NCBI GenBank assembly: GCA_041661865.1
Contig: JBAZTO010000001.1
Coordinates: forward strand, 1-64,000
Source of the DNA: JBAZTO01 sp041661865
GTDB lineage: Bacteria; Planctomycetota; Phycisphaerae; SM23-33
Reading direction: 5' to 3'
DNA length: 64,000 nt
Of the stretch, positions 56,950-64,000 are shown piece after piece. The notes beneath the pieces were generated by a model that saw only the letters and a list, made by a program, of their open reading frames with translations, was not told the DNA's origin and ran no database searches. Within the stretch, counting starts at the first letter, position 1. The number at the start of each line of letters is the position of its first letter. A program made the translations under genes and the position numbers.

Positions 56950-57618
56950 TCAGTGGCGGAGGCCACGAAGAGTTGCTGTCAGGATGTCAGTCGAACCGTG
57001 CGGGCCGCTCGCATCACCGAAGCCCGGAACCGGGCGTCCAGTGGCTGCTTTGACAGCCTCGGGGGCTTCGTCTCCCACCAGTTCGCCAGGCTGTTCATTG
57101 AACAGCTCGTCGATGGTGGAGAGCTTGACCGAGCCCCGCTCGATCGACTCGCGAGCGATGTCGAAGATGTCCTCGACGTCGATCACGCCATCCTGAGCCA
57201 GCTTCACCGCACCCGCCAGCGCCGCCGCAACCTTCACACTGGAATCGTGTGCTTGCTGCAGGTCGCCAACCAAGGAGGTCAGCCGGTCGATCGCCAGGAC
57301 TGCGGATGCGATCTTCGAGGGGTCGATCTCAGCGGAGCCACTCTGGGTCGCTGCTACCTTGCCCGCTAGGGTTCGCATGTCATTCCCGGCGTCGTACAGA
57401 GAGGAAGATACCAGAACGTCGCGAAGCTGCAAGCCCGTCGCCACGGTCGATGCAGCTGCAGCGGTTTTCGCCGGTGCTTTGACTTGCGAGTTGACGTAGT
57501 CCTGAAGCGCGGCGGCTGCACGCTTGTTCTCGCCGCCAGCGAAGTGGTGGCTGACAGCTGGCCCCTTGGCACCAGCCGCGGTCTTGACGTGCGCGTAGAT
57601 CGCGTGGGTTCGGCTCAT
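56950..57618 (-). CDS. KTA-motif virion-cluster protein
   Basis: 222 residues. Helical and alanine-rich, with KTAA twice (HVKTAAGAKG; AKTAAAAST) and an acidic C-terminal third. It precedes the decoration gene by 56 nt with no obvious promoter in the gap. Possibly a scaffold or internal head protein; no homologue recognised. Confidence 0.6.
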   Translation of the reverse strand: MSRTHAIYAHVKTAAGAKGPAVSHHFAGGENKRAAAALQDYVNSQVKAPAKTAAAASTVATGLQLRDVLVSSSLYDAGNDMRTLAGKVAATQSGSAEIDPSKIASAVLAIDRLTSLVGDLQQAHDSSVKVAAALAGAVKLAQDGVIDVEDIFDIARESIERGSVKLSTIDELFNEQPGELVGDEAPEAVKAATGRPVPGFGDASGPHGSTDILTATLRGLRH

Positions 57619-57620
57619 GA

Positions 57621-57920
57621 TCAGGCAGCAGTGGGCTGGATCTTCGAGCCGAAGTGAAGCAGGTGACGGACGATGGCGACCTTCTCAGCGCGCTGCGCGG
57701 ACTTCGCCTGCAGGGCTTCGCGAAGTTCCTTCACGGCCTTCGCGCTCATCTCCTTCACCTGCTCGACGTGATCAGCCAGCTCTGAAGCCTGCTTGCCGGT
57801 GCAGCCCGCAGGATGCTTCTTCTTCTCGATGTTGGCGACCTTGGATCGCGCAGCGGCGAGGAGACCGTCGAGCTTGTCGCTGGAGAGCAGGAGATCGAGG
57901 GACTGACGTGCGTTGATCAT
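57621..57920 (-). CDS. small helical basic protein, scaffold-like
   Basis: 99 residues. ATG 57920 (MINARQSLDLL) was chosen; the longer frame reads as shadow. Nearly all helix with heptad-like charges (DHVEQVKEMSAKAVKELREAL) and a basic centre (EKKKHP). Size, helicity and place between protease and capsid suit a scaffold or internal head protein. Confidence 0.6.
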   Translation of the reverse strand: MINARQSLDLLLSSDKLDGLLAAARSKVANIEKKKHPAGCTGKQASELADHVEQVKEMSAKAVKELREALQAKSAQRAEKVAIVRHLLHFGSKIQPTAA

Positions 57921-57967
57921 GTGTAGTCCTGGGGCAAGGATACGTCGAAAAACCGCCGTGGAAAGGC

Positions 57968-58894
57968 TCAGCCCATGGCGGGCTGCGGCCGGCGGGCCAT
58001 CGCAGCCATGAGCTGCTGCTGCTTCTCGTTGTCCTTGTTCTTCAGGTGCCGGTAGAGCAGGTAGGCCGCACCGGCGCCGAGGATTCCCGTCGGGAGCAGC
58101 CACTTCGAGTTGCGCGCAGCCCAGCTTCCCTGGCTCGGCGCATTCGACAGGTAGGACTTGGCCGCGCCTTCGACGGTCGAGCCAGGCGTGTTGTATCCGT
58201 GCTGGAGAACGCCGTGCAGATGTTCGCGGAACATCGGGTCGTCGTGCGGGACGCCGAACTGCTGGCCGACCAGCTGGGCCGGGTTCTCGCCTTCGTAGCC
58301 GAGGTGCTTGGCGAGCATCTGGGCCGCGTCGGGACGCAGGCTCTCGGGCGTGACCACGCCGCCGACGTAGAGGTTCTCGCGCGGGATATTGCTGACCACG
58401 ACGTTCGCGAGCTTCGCGTCGGTGATCTTGATCTTCGCCGCCGAGAGCTTGAGGCCCGCGGCCTTGGTGGCCTCGATCATCTCGAACTCATGCTTCGAAT
58501 CGTTCTGCAGCGACGCGATCTTCAGCAGCTCAGAGACGGTGACGCCGGTGATGCCTTCGGTCTTGATCAGCTCTTCGGCGATGGCCGCGAGCTTCGTGAG
58601 CGCCAGGTCCGCGACGGCCGCGGCGGTCTTGGCGACTTCCTCGGCCTGATCGAAGTAGGCCGTGGCCATCTTGATCGCGTCCTCGGCGCGCTCGTCTTCC
58701 GAGGCATAGCGGACGCCGTCCAGGGCCAGCTGCTCGAAGTAGAGCTTGGCCAGCTTGGCCGTGTGGATCGGGATGCCCCGGGCTGCCGCGAACTTGGCGA
58801 TGTCTTCGGGACAGGCCGCCACCTTGTTCGCCGCGAGCTGAGCGCGGTAGAACTCCGAGGGTTCGATCATGCGGTGGGTGACGTCGTGAGGCAT
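57968..58894 (-). CDS. helical virion-cluster protein with C-terminal hydrophobic segment
   Basis: 308 residues. A long helical region (residues 60-170) includes VAKTAAAVADLALTKLAAIAEEL. Near residue 270 is LLPTGILGAGAAYLLYRHL, a hydrophobic glycine/alanine helix that may insert in a membrane. A basic tail follows (KNKDNEKQQQ...ARRPQPAMG). Possible internal or ejected virion protein. Confidence 0.6.
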   Translation of the reverse strand: MPHDVTHRMIEPSEFYRAQLAANKVAACPEDIAKFAAARGIPIHTAKLAKLYFEQLALDGVRYASEDERAEDAIKMATAYFDQAEEVAKTAAAVADLALTKLAAIAEELIKTEGITGVTVSELLKIASLQNDSKHEFEMIEATKAAGLKLSAAKIKITDAKLANVVVSNIPRENLYVGGVVTPESLRPDAAQMLAKHLGYEGENPAQLVGQQFGVPHDDPMFREHLHGVLQHGYNTPGSTVEGAAKSYLSNAPSQGSWAARNSKWLLPTGILGAGAAYLLYRHLKNKDNEKQQQLMAAMARRPQPAMG

Positions 58895-58928
58895 GGTGGG
58901 CTCCGGGTGTTCGGGGATCAGAAACGAA

Positions 58929-58954
58929 TCGGCCCCGGAATGATCCGGGGCCGA
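58929..58954 (-). terminator. 11-bp hairpin between virion genes
   Basis: TCGGCCCCGGA and TCCGGGGCCGA pair around ATGA; on the minus strand TTCGTTTCTG follows. It lies between the gene ending at 58989 and the one starting at 58894. The U-tract is weak, so it may reduce rather than stop transcription toward the capsid genes. Confidence 0.6.
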
Positions 58955-58988
58955 CGCGTTGCTTCAAGCAGCGATCACGGTGAGGGCG

Positions 58989-59810
58989 TTAGACGCCGCT
59001 CTTGCCGTTGTCGGTCTGCTGGCCGTGGTTCAGGCCCGGGTTGTTGGGCATGGTCACGGTCTCCTGGAACCGGAGCTCCTTGGCATCGGTGCCGCGGGTC
59101 GCGGCGCGGGTGCCGGCGACGGCCTCGGGCTCGAACGCGGTGGTGTTCTGGTTCCGCTCGGCGGCGCGCATGACCTCGCTGTCGTCAGCGCGGGCGGCGC
59201 GGCCACGCTCGGTGCCGAAGAAGGCGGCCTCACCGCTGGCGGCGGCCAGCTCGGCGATCTTCTTCAGCTCGTTGGCGCGGGTGATGATGTCCTGCACCGA
59301 GCAGCCGGTCCAGGCCGCGGTCTTGATGACGTCGAAGGGCTTGGCTTCGCCGCTGGCGAGCTGCATGGCGCAGCTTTCCTTCATCATGCCGTGGAACTGC
59401 AGGACGCCGCGGGCTTCCATCTCGGCGGCGAACTTGTTCAGTTCGGCCTTCTTGGACTCCTCGGCGGTCTTGCGCATGCCCGCGACGAGCGAGGCAGCCT
59501 TGGTGGGGTCGAGGACCAGGATGCCCTGTTCCTTGAGGAGCCACTTCTGCTCGGCGGTCTTGAGGGCCTCGGGGTTGTAGAGCACATCGGCCTTCGGGGC
59601 TTCGGTTCCGGCGGTCTTGGCGGGGGCCGCGGCGGGAGCCGGGGCGGCAGCGGCCGGCGCGGGAGCGGCGGCAGCGGTCTTGGCCGCGGGGGCCGCGGCG
59701 GGAGCCGGGGCGGCAGCGGCCGGCGCGGGAGCGGCGGCAGCGGTCTTGGCCGCGGGGGCGACGTTGACGCCGGCGGTCTTGAGGTAGGAGGCGAGGGTCT
59801 GGGTCGACAT
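58989..59810 (-). CDS. alanine/proline-repeat virion-cluster protein
   Basis: 273 residues. Residues 18-68 are Lys-Thr-Ala/Pro repeats from a 66-bp tandem DNA repeat. The rest is helical, with five further KTA-type motifs (LKTAEQKW; RKTAEESKK; VIKTAAWTG). It lies just downstream of the head protease gene. A scaffold or protease-processed internal protein is plausible. Confidence 0.65.
   Translation of the reverse strand: MSTQTLASYLKTAGVNVAPAAKTAAAAPAPAAAAPAPAAAPAAKTAAAAPAPAAAAPAPAAAPAKTAGTEAPKADVLYNPEALKTAEQKWLLKEQGILVLDPTKAASLVAGMRKTAEESKKAELNKFAAEMEARGVLQFHGMMKESCAMQLASGEAKPFDVIKTAAWTGCSVQDIITRANELKKIAELAAASGEAAFFGTERGRAARADDSEVMRAAERNQNTTAFEPEAVAGTRAATRGTDAKELRFQETVTMPNNPGLNHGQQTDNGKSGV
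59611..59760 (-). repeat. 66-bp tandem repeat encoding AAKTAAAAPAP units
   Basis: Copies at 59611-59673 (63 bp, one codon missing) and 59674-59739 (66 bp) are otherwise near-identical and a partial third copy follows to 59760. The encoded unit is 22 residues of A, P, K and T. Confidence 0.85.
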
Positions 59811-59849
59811 GGTTTCCTCAGAGGAGAGGGGGTTGGGAAGCGGGATGCG

Positions 59850-61235
59850 TCACGGGAGGATTCCCGCGTACGCCAGGTGGTTCATCGCTGCTTTGGGATC
59901 GCCTCCGGCGTCGACCACCTCCCGCAAGTACGGGAGCCGGTGAGCAGCCTTGACGAACGTCGAGCGCGACAAAGAGCGGAGGGCGTCTCGGTAGAACGCG
60001 TAGTAGTCCGCGACGACCGTGTGTCCCTCTTCAGCCAACTTCGCCGGTTCCCACCCCCTGGCGTAGCATGGAGCCACGAAGCCAGAACGATCGGCGAACT
60101 TGGAACGGAGCACATCGTACACCGACCTCGCGACCTTGTCAAAGGTGATGGTCCGAAAGCCCTGGAAAGACGCAGACGCCATCTTGTCAGGCTCGGTCAG
60201 CGCCGTGATCGTGCACAGCTCGGTCGGTGAGAAAACGATGCCAGCAGCGGCGGCCGTCGAGAGGACGACGTCGATGTCACCCTGGGCCTCGTAGACGGCC
60301 TTCTTCAGCTCATCGACCGAATAAGCGGCAGGCTCGTCAGCTGTCCGACGGGTCGCGTCAGCGACAGGCAGCAGATCAGCAATAGGGTCGGAGCAGGGAA
60401 CATGCTTGGTCAGCTCGCTGTGCTTGTTCCGCCATTCAGCGTAGCCATCAGCGTCGAAGGCCACGTTGGGCGGAAGGTGGGGCGATCCGTCGGGCGATGC
60501 GACTTTCGCCAGTGAATAGGCGCCAGGATCAGCTGGGACGCCGACGTCGCTGAGATCGAAGAACCGCATGCCGAAGTTCTTCGCGCTGACGACCCGACCG
60601 TCCGGCAGGACGTCGTTCATCTGGTTGGCGAGGTGTTCGCAGCGATCGTGGAGGAACTCGTTGGTGTTACCGCAGATCGAGCACTGCTCGTATGAAATGC
60701 GGGTTCCCATGCTGACCGTGATGTAACCACGACGGTCGAGCTTGATGATGATGTCCTTGCCGTCCTGCATGCCCAGCTCGGGCACCGGACGCTTGGCGAT
60801 GCGGATGATCAGCTCGACGCGGCGCATCGGGTCGTTCCATGCCGCGCAGGGAACGTCGCCATAATAGGGGTCAGTCGGCCCATTAGCATGGTTGCGGTAG
60901 AACTTGGCCTGCTCGAAGGTCTTGTACCGGGGGACCTGCACGTTCGCCAGATCGCCGGTGTTCTTCGCTGACTCCATCGCCGACTGAGTGCCCGTCAGTT
61001 CATCGGTGGTGAAGACGTCGCCGTTGAGGTTCTGGCCATAGTAATCGCCGTCCGTCATCGCGATGATGTGGACATAGGTGAAGCGCGGATCAGCGCCACG
61101 CTCCTTGAGCCGGTCCATGAAGGCCTGGATCTCGGGCGGGACGTAGGTGGGCGGCGTCCAGCACGCGACCTTGGAGGCTGAGTCGAGAACGTTCTCGATC
61201 TGCCAGGTCGTCGAAACATGCTTCTCGATACTCAT
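59850..61235 (-). CDS. head maturation protease candidate
   Basis: 461 residues. Residues 55-180 resemble phage prohead proteases: GQNLNGDVFTTDEL, YKTFEQAKFYRNHANG (H116), PMRRVELIIRI and GYITVSMGTRI (S175). A zinc-ribbon-like CSICG...DRCEHL (185-201) follows, as in large-phage structural proteases. The C-terminal half is extra. It would cleave scaffold and head proteins during maturation. The catalytic triad is not proven by sequence alone. Confidence 0.65.
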   Translation of the reverse strand: MSIEKHVSTTWQIENVLDSASKVACWTPPTYVPPEIQAFMDRLKERGADPRFTYVHIIAMTDGDYYGQNLNGDVFTTDELTGTQSAMESAKNTGDLANVQVPRYKTFEQAKFYRNHANGPTDPYYGDVPCAAWNDPMRRVELIIRIAKRPVPELGMQDGKDIIIKLDRRGYITVSMGTRISYEQCSICGNTNEFLHDRCEHLANQMNDVLPDGRVVSAKNFGMRFFDLSDVGVPADPGAYSLAKVASPDGSPHLPPNVAFDADGYAEWRNKHSELTKHVPCSDPIADLLPVADATRRTADEPAAYSVDELKKAVYEAQGDIDVVLSTAAAAGIVFSPTELCTITALTEPDKMASASFQGFRTITFDKVARSVYDVLRSKFADRSGFVAPCYARGWEPAKLAEEGHTVVADYYAFYRDALRSLSRSTFVKAAHRLPYLREVVDAGGDPKAAMNHLAYAGILP

Positions 61236-61540
61236 GTGCTGGCTCCAGGGAGCATGTTCGGGAAGTTGTGGGTTTCCTGGAAGCCTGAACGGCTTCCGGC
61301 CATGCCTCCGTTCATATCCATCGGGACGATGCGCGCGGCCGGGTTGGGGTCATGACCCAGGTTGGTCTGCAGGATCTCGGTGGTGGGGGCCGACAGGGGA
61401 TTCCCTGGTGCCGCAATGTGATTCGCCTGCTTGGCGCCGGCCGGGCGCGTGATGTCCTTGATCGCAGGCAGCCGCTTGTTGACGTGGCAGGCTGCTGCGG
61501 TCTTGGCTGCAAGAATCACGATCGCGGGGAACTGGTTCAC
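61232..61540 (-). CDS. small virion-cluster protein, unknown
   Basis: 102 residues, overlapping both neighbours by 4 nt. It starts with FPAIVILAAKTAAACHVNKR and is otherwise G/N/P-rich without regular structure. Coupling to the protease gene suggests an assembly role. Confidence 0.6.
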   Translation of the reverse strand: MNQFPAIVILAAKTAAACHVNKRLPAIKDITRPAGAKQANHIAAPGNPLSAPTTEILQTNLGHDPNPAARIVPMDMNGGMAGSRSGFQETHNFPNMLPGAST

Positions 61541-62544
61541 ACCTGTTCCGTATTCAGTCCGGCCGTCGCGGCGTTGACCGGGTTTTCCTGCAGGAGCAGA
61601 GCAGCCTTCGCATCGATGAGCCGCTGCCGGATGACGGTGAGCCAGCCCTTGACCTTGTTCTCGGCTTCGGGATCGACCTTGCCATCGAGGCTGAACTGGT
61701 GCGGCGACTGGCTGCGGATCAGCGCGGTGCCCGCGTTGAGGATGGTGAAGTAGCCCAAGGTGCCCTTGCGGAGCACGGTGCTGTCGACCACCAGCCGGTT
61801 CAGCGAGTCGGCGATGGTCTGGCTCCCGTTGTTCAGGAACAGACCGACCTGGTAGGACGAGGCCGTCGCGCCGACCGCGGCCGACAGGGCGAGCCAGGTG
61901 GTCCCGCCATCGAGCGAGTAGGTGAACGCGAGCGCCGCACCGGTGCGGACGATCTTGAGCATCAGCCCTTCGTAGCTGGCGGGCACGAGGCCGGCCAGCC
62001 GGGTCAAGGCTCCGCCGGTGGTCACGCGCTGATAGATCGCCAGCTCCTTCGACCCGCCGTTCGGCTGGATGACGCCGAAGAAGATCGCCGGGCCGTCGGT
62101 GGCCAGGGTCTCGAACATCGCCAAGCCCTGCACCAGGCCCTCGGCCGGCGCCGGCGAGGTCAGCACAGCGCCGGGGATGCTGAGGATCAGCCGGGCCTCG
62201 AGGGTGAAGTCAGTGCCGACATTCTGCCGGCCCTTGAAGAACCCGGAGACGTTGGCGTTGCCGACTGGCATCCCGCCGCGGCCGAGGAGATCGAGGCCGC
62301 CCGAACCCAGGCCCGGGACGTCGACGGACGATCCGCCGCTCGCACTCGCGCCGATGTCGACGGCGGTGTCGAGTGGGAGGATGTCCGGGCCAGCGTTGAG
62401 CGGCGCGTAGGCAATCAGGCCCCCGAGCTCGATCGTCGGTTCCCCGTAGGCCTTGATGTAGGCGTCTTCGAGGGAGTCGAGATCCACCGACACGCTGCCG
62501 GCGAAAACGAGGTTGGTGGCGATGATCTGTGACGTGAGAAGCAT
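61537..62544 (-). CDS. structural protein with concanavalin-like (lectin-fold) domain
   Basis: 335 residues. Residues 115-260 read as a lectin/LamG-type beta sandwich: FTLEARLILS, AIFFGVIQPNGGS, GLMLKIVRTGAALAFTYSLDGGTTW and YQVGLFLNNG. Such domains bind sugars. The N-terminal part is glycine/serine-rich. It may be a capsid fibre or surface adhesin, unusual so close to the protease gene. Confidence 0.7.
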   Translation of the reverse strand: MLLTSQIIATNLVFAGSVSVDLDSLEDAYIKAYGEPTIELGGLIAYAPLNAGPDILPLDTAVDIGASASGGSSVDVPGLGSGGLDLLGRGGMPVGNANVSGFFKGRQNVGTDFTLEARLILSIPGAVLTSPAPAEGLVQGLAMFETLATDGPAIFFGVIQPNGGSKELAIYQRVTTGGALTRLAGLVPASYEGLMLKIVRTGAALAFTYSLDGGTTWLALSAAVGATASSYQVGLFLNNGSQTIADSLNRLVVDSTVLRKGTLGYFTILNAGTALIRSQSPHQFSLDGKVDPEAENKVKGWLTVIRQRLIDAKAALLLQENPVNAATAGLNTEQV

Positions 62545-62551
62545 GGCAACC

Positions 62552-64000
62552 TCAGGGGCGGAAGATGTCGGAGAACAGATCGTTGAAGGTGGTCAGGGCT
62601 TCCTGGCGTTCCTTCTCCAGCGGCTCCAGATCGGCCTTCGCGTCCGCCGTCTTGATGTGGATGTGCAGCGAGGGCAGCGGGATCTCGAGGTGCAGACCGT
62701 CGGAGGTCGCGACCATCCCCTGGCTACCCATGGCGCCAGGCTGTGCACCGCCGGCCGCCATGAGCGCGTCCTGCGGGGTTCCACCAACATCGGCCGGCGG
62801 GGCCGCGCCAACCGACGGATCGGCGGGAACTCCGGCATCCGTCGGGGCCGCGCCCGGAGGCACAGCGCCGGCATCGGCGCCTTCGGCGTCTTCACCCTCT
62901 TCGCCCTGGGCAGGCGGAGCAGCCGAGCCGCCCGCCGGCGCAGCGCCGGCAGCGGCAGCCGCGGCCGGGTCGCTAGCGGGCGCAGCGCCCGCGTCGGTCG
63001 GAGGAGGCAGGGGCTGGCCCTGTCCAGAGTCCTGAGCGACCTGGTTCGGATCGACATGCGGCTGGGCGTTGGGGTCCTGGCCGGGGGCCGCTGCGGGGGC
63101 AGCCGGCGCGGCAGCCGCGTTCGGGTCCTGCGCCGGAGCGGCATTCGGGTCCTGGCCGGCGGGGGCAGCGTTCGGGTCCTGCCCCTGCTCGCCGCCCTGG
63201 TCCTCGCCCTGTTCAGCGCCTGCCTCCGGCTGCTGGCCGGTGGGCATGCCGGTGGCCGGGTCGACGCCGTACTGCTGCTGGTACATGCCGCCCATCTGGG
63301 CCTGCATCTGCATGGCCTGCTGCATCTGGATTTCCTGCTGCTGCAGCACCTGCTCGCGCTGCGACAGTTCCATCTCCTTGGCGATCAGTTCGCGCACGAC
63401 GGCATCCAGCGGGAGCAACGACTGGCCGCCGGCCATCTGCTCCATCTGGGTGGCGTTGTTGGCCTGGTCCATCGTGGAACCGTTGCCGGAGAAGCCCGAG
63501 GTGAAGGCGTCAGTGATCCCGGCTTCCTTCATCGCGGGGGTGCTCCAGTCGAACACGCAGGGCGTGCCGTCCTTGGCGATGTGGCGCACAGCCAGCTTGA
63601 CCGAGGCGGTCTTGCCGCCGGTGAGCATGTGGAACGCTTCCGACCGACCCTTGTACTTGTCGAGCGGATCGAACATCTGGTTCTCAGCGCCGTACTGCTG
63701 GTCCTGGATGGCGCCCATGTTCTTGCCGACATCGGACATCGTCTTGACGCTGCCCAGGTCGACCATCGGCATGGCCGTCATCTGGCGCATCAGGTCCGCA
63801 GCGACGACCGGGTTGGTGGCGATGTTCGGCGCCGTCGAGTGCAGGAGGTCATAGATCGACTTCGCCCGGGCAGGGTCCTGCTGGATCACATCGGGGGCGG
63901 TCATCTGCAGGTTGTGCCAGCCCTCGTCGTAGGAGCCGCGGTTGGCCAGCCACTTCGCGCCGGAGATCGCCATGGGCGCGAGGATCGAGCCGAGGGCAAG
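62552..64000 (-). CDS. virion-cluster protein with Q/P/A-rich linker (5' partial)
   Basis: The frame stays open to the window edge. The first in-frame ATG is at 63973, but the nine codons before it (LALGSILAP) join a hydrophobic helix into AISGAKWLANRG and no ribosome-binding site precedes that ATG, so the gene probably starts outside. The middle holds QQQ-rich helices (QREQVLQQQEIQMQQAM) and about 180 residues of P, A, G, Q and D with QDPNAAPA repeats. The C-terminus is helical and acidic (ADLEPLEKERQEALTTF). Function unknown. Confidence 0.6.
   Translation of the reverse strand, partial: LALGSILAPMAISGAKWLANRGSYDEGWHNLQMTAPDVIQQDPARAKSIYDLLHSTAPNIATNPVVAADLMRQMTAMPMVDLGSVKTMSDVGKNMGAIQDQQYGAENQMFDPLDKYKGRSEAFHMLTGGKTASVKLAVRHIAKDGTPCVFDWSTPAMKEAGITDAFTSGFSGNGSTMDQANNATQMEQMAGGQSLLPLDAVVRELIAKEMELSQREQVLQQQEIQMQQAMQMQAQMGGMYQQQYGVDPATGMPTGQQPEAGAEQGEDQGGEQGQDPNAAPAGQDPNAAPAQDPNAAAAPAAPAAAPGQDPNAQPHVDPNQVAQDSGQGQPLPPPTDAGAAPASDPAAAAAAGAAPAGGSAAPPAQGEEGEDAEGADAGAVPPGAAPTDAGVPADPSVGAAPPADVGGTPQDALMAAGGAQPGAMGSQGMVATSDGLHLEIPLPSLHIHIKTADAKADLEPLEKERQEALTTFNDLFSDIFRP

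Noticed and set aside
57921..57967. Promoter with TATCCT near 57941 upstream of the scaffold-like gene
   Set aside because: The -10-like box has no acceptable -35 at 16-18 nt spacing.

Overview
This window is part of a high-GC tailed-phage genome with a contractile tail (myovirus-like). It is almost fully coding, with short intergenic gaps and many 1-4 nt stop/start overlaps. Proteins recognisable from motifs are a family A DNA polymerase, a DnaQ-like exonuclease, thymidylate synthase, dCTP deaminase, a tail sheath, a likely major capsid protein and a likely head maturation protease. GC-rich codons and a transglycosylase with an N-terminal membrane or signal segment fit a high-GC Gram-negative host, but nothing here identifies the host. 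I saw no integrase, tRNA gene or CRISPR array.

Bases 1-38956 run rightward and hold early and replication genes. From 1 to 7021 there are about eighteen small unknown proteins, mostly in translationally coupled chains. An SF2 helicase (7083-9275) sits between two strong hairpins. Bases 9395-16152 hold more small genes plus a DHH phosphoesterase and a coiled-coil protein. ThyA (16213), a lytic transglycosylase (17524) and dCTP deaminase (22403) follow among unknown genes. The replication core runs from 23786 to 32530: exonuclease, a poly-proline AAA+ (primase-helicase-like) protein, PolA, and a SNF2-like helicase. From 33611 to 38956 there is a separately terminated abundant-protein candidate, a Cas4/RecB-like nuclease with four cysteines, a RuvC-fold nuclease candidate and two unknown proteins. 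ThyA and Dcd would feed dTTP supply. The polymerase, exonuclease, helicases and nucleases would form the replication and recombination machinery.

A bidirectional terminator at 38985-39017 separates this from the leftward late block (64000 down to 39039). Read in its own direction the late block holds: a Q/P/A-rich virion protein running off the window, a lectin-fold protein, the likely head protease, KTA-rich proteins, a decoration-like protein and the capsid protein. After a terminator/promoter pair comes a zinc-ribbon HNH endonuclease, then a permuted-papain-like protein and two paralogous structural proteins. Next are three glycine-zipper proteins, a helicase-HAD phosphatase fusion, neck/tail-completion candidates, the tail sheath and the tail tube.

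The most unusual points are the helicase-HAD fusion inside the structural operon beside three glycine-zipper proteins, a K/R-TA motif recurring through the virion proteins, and poly-proline tails shared by several replication and recombination proteins. Also unusual are a transglycosylase frame that runs about 300 bp into the next gene, and a tRNA-like leader before the primase-like gene. All functions are read from sequence motifs alone.
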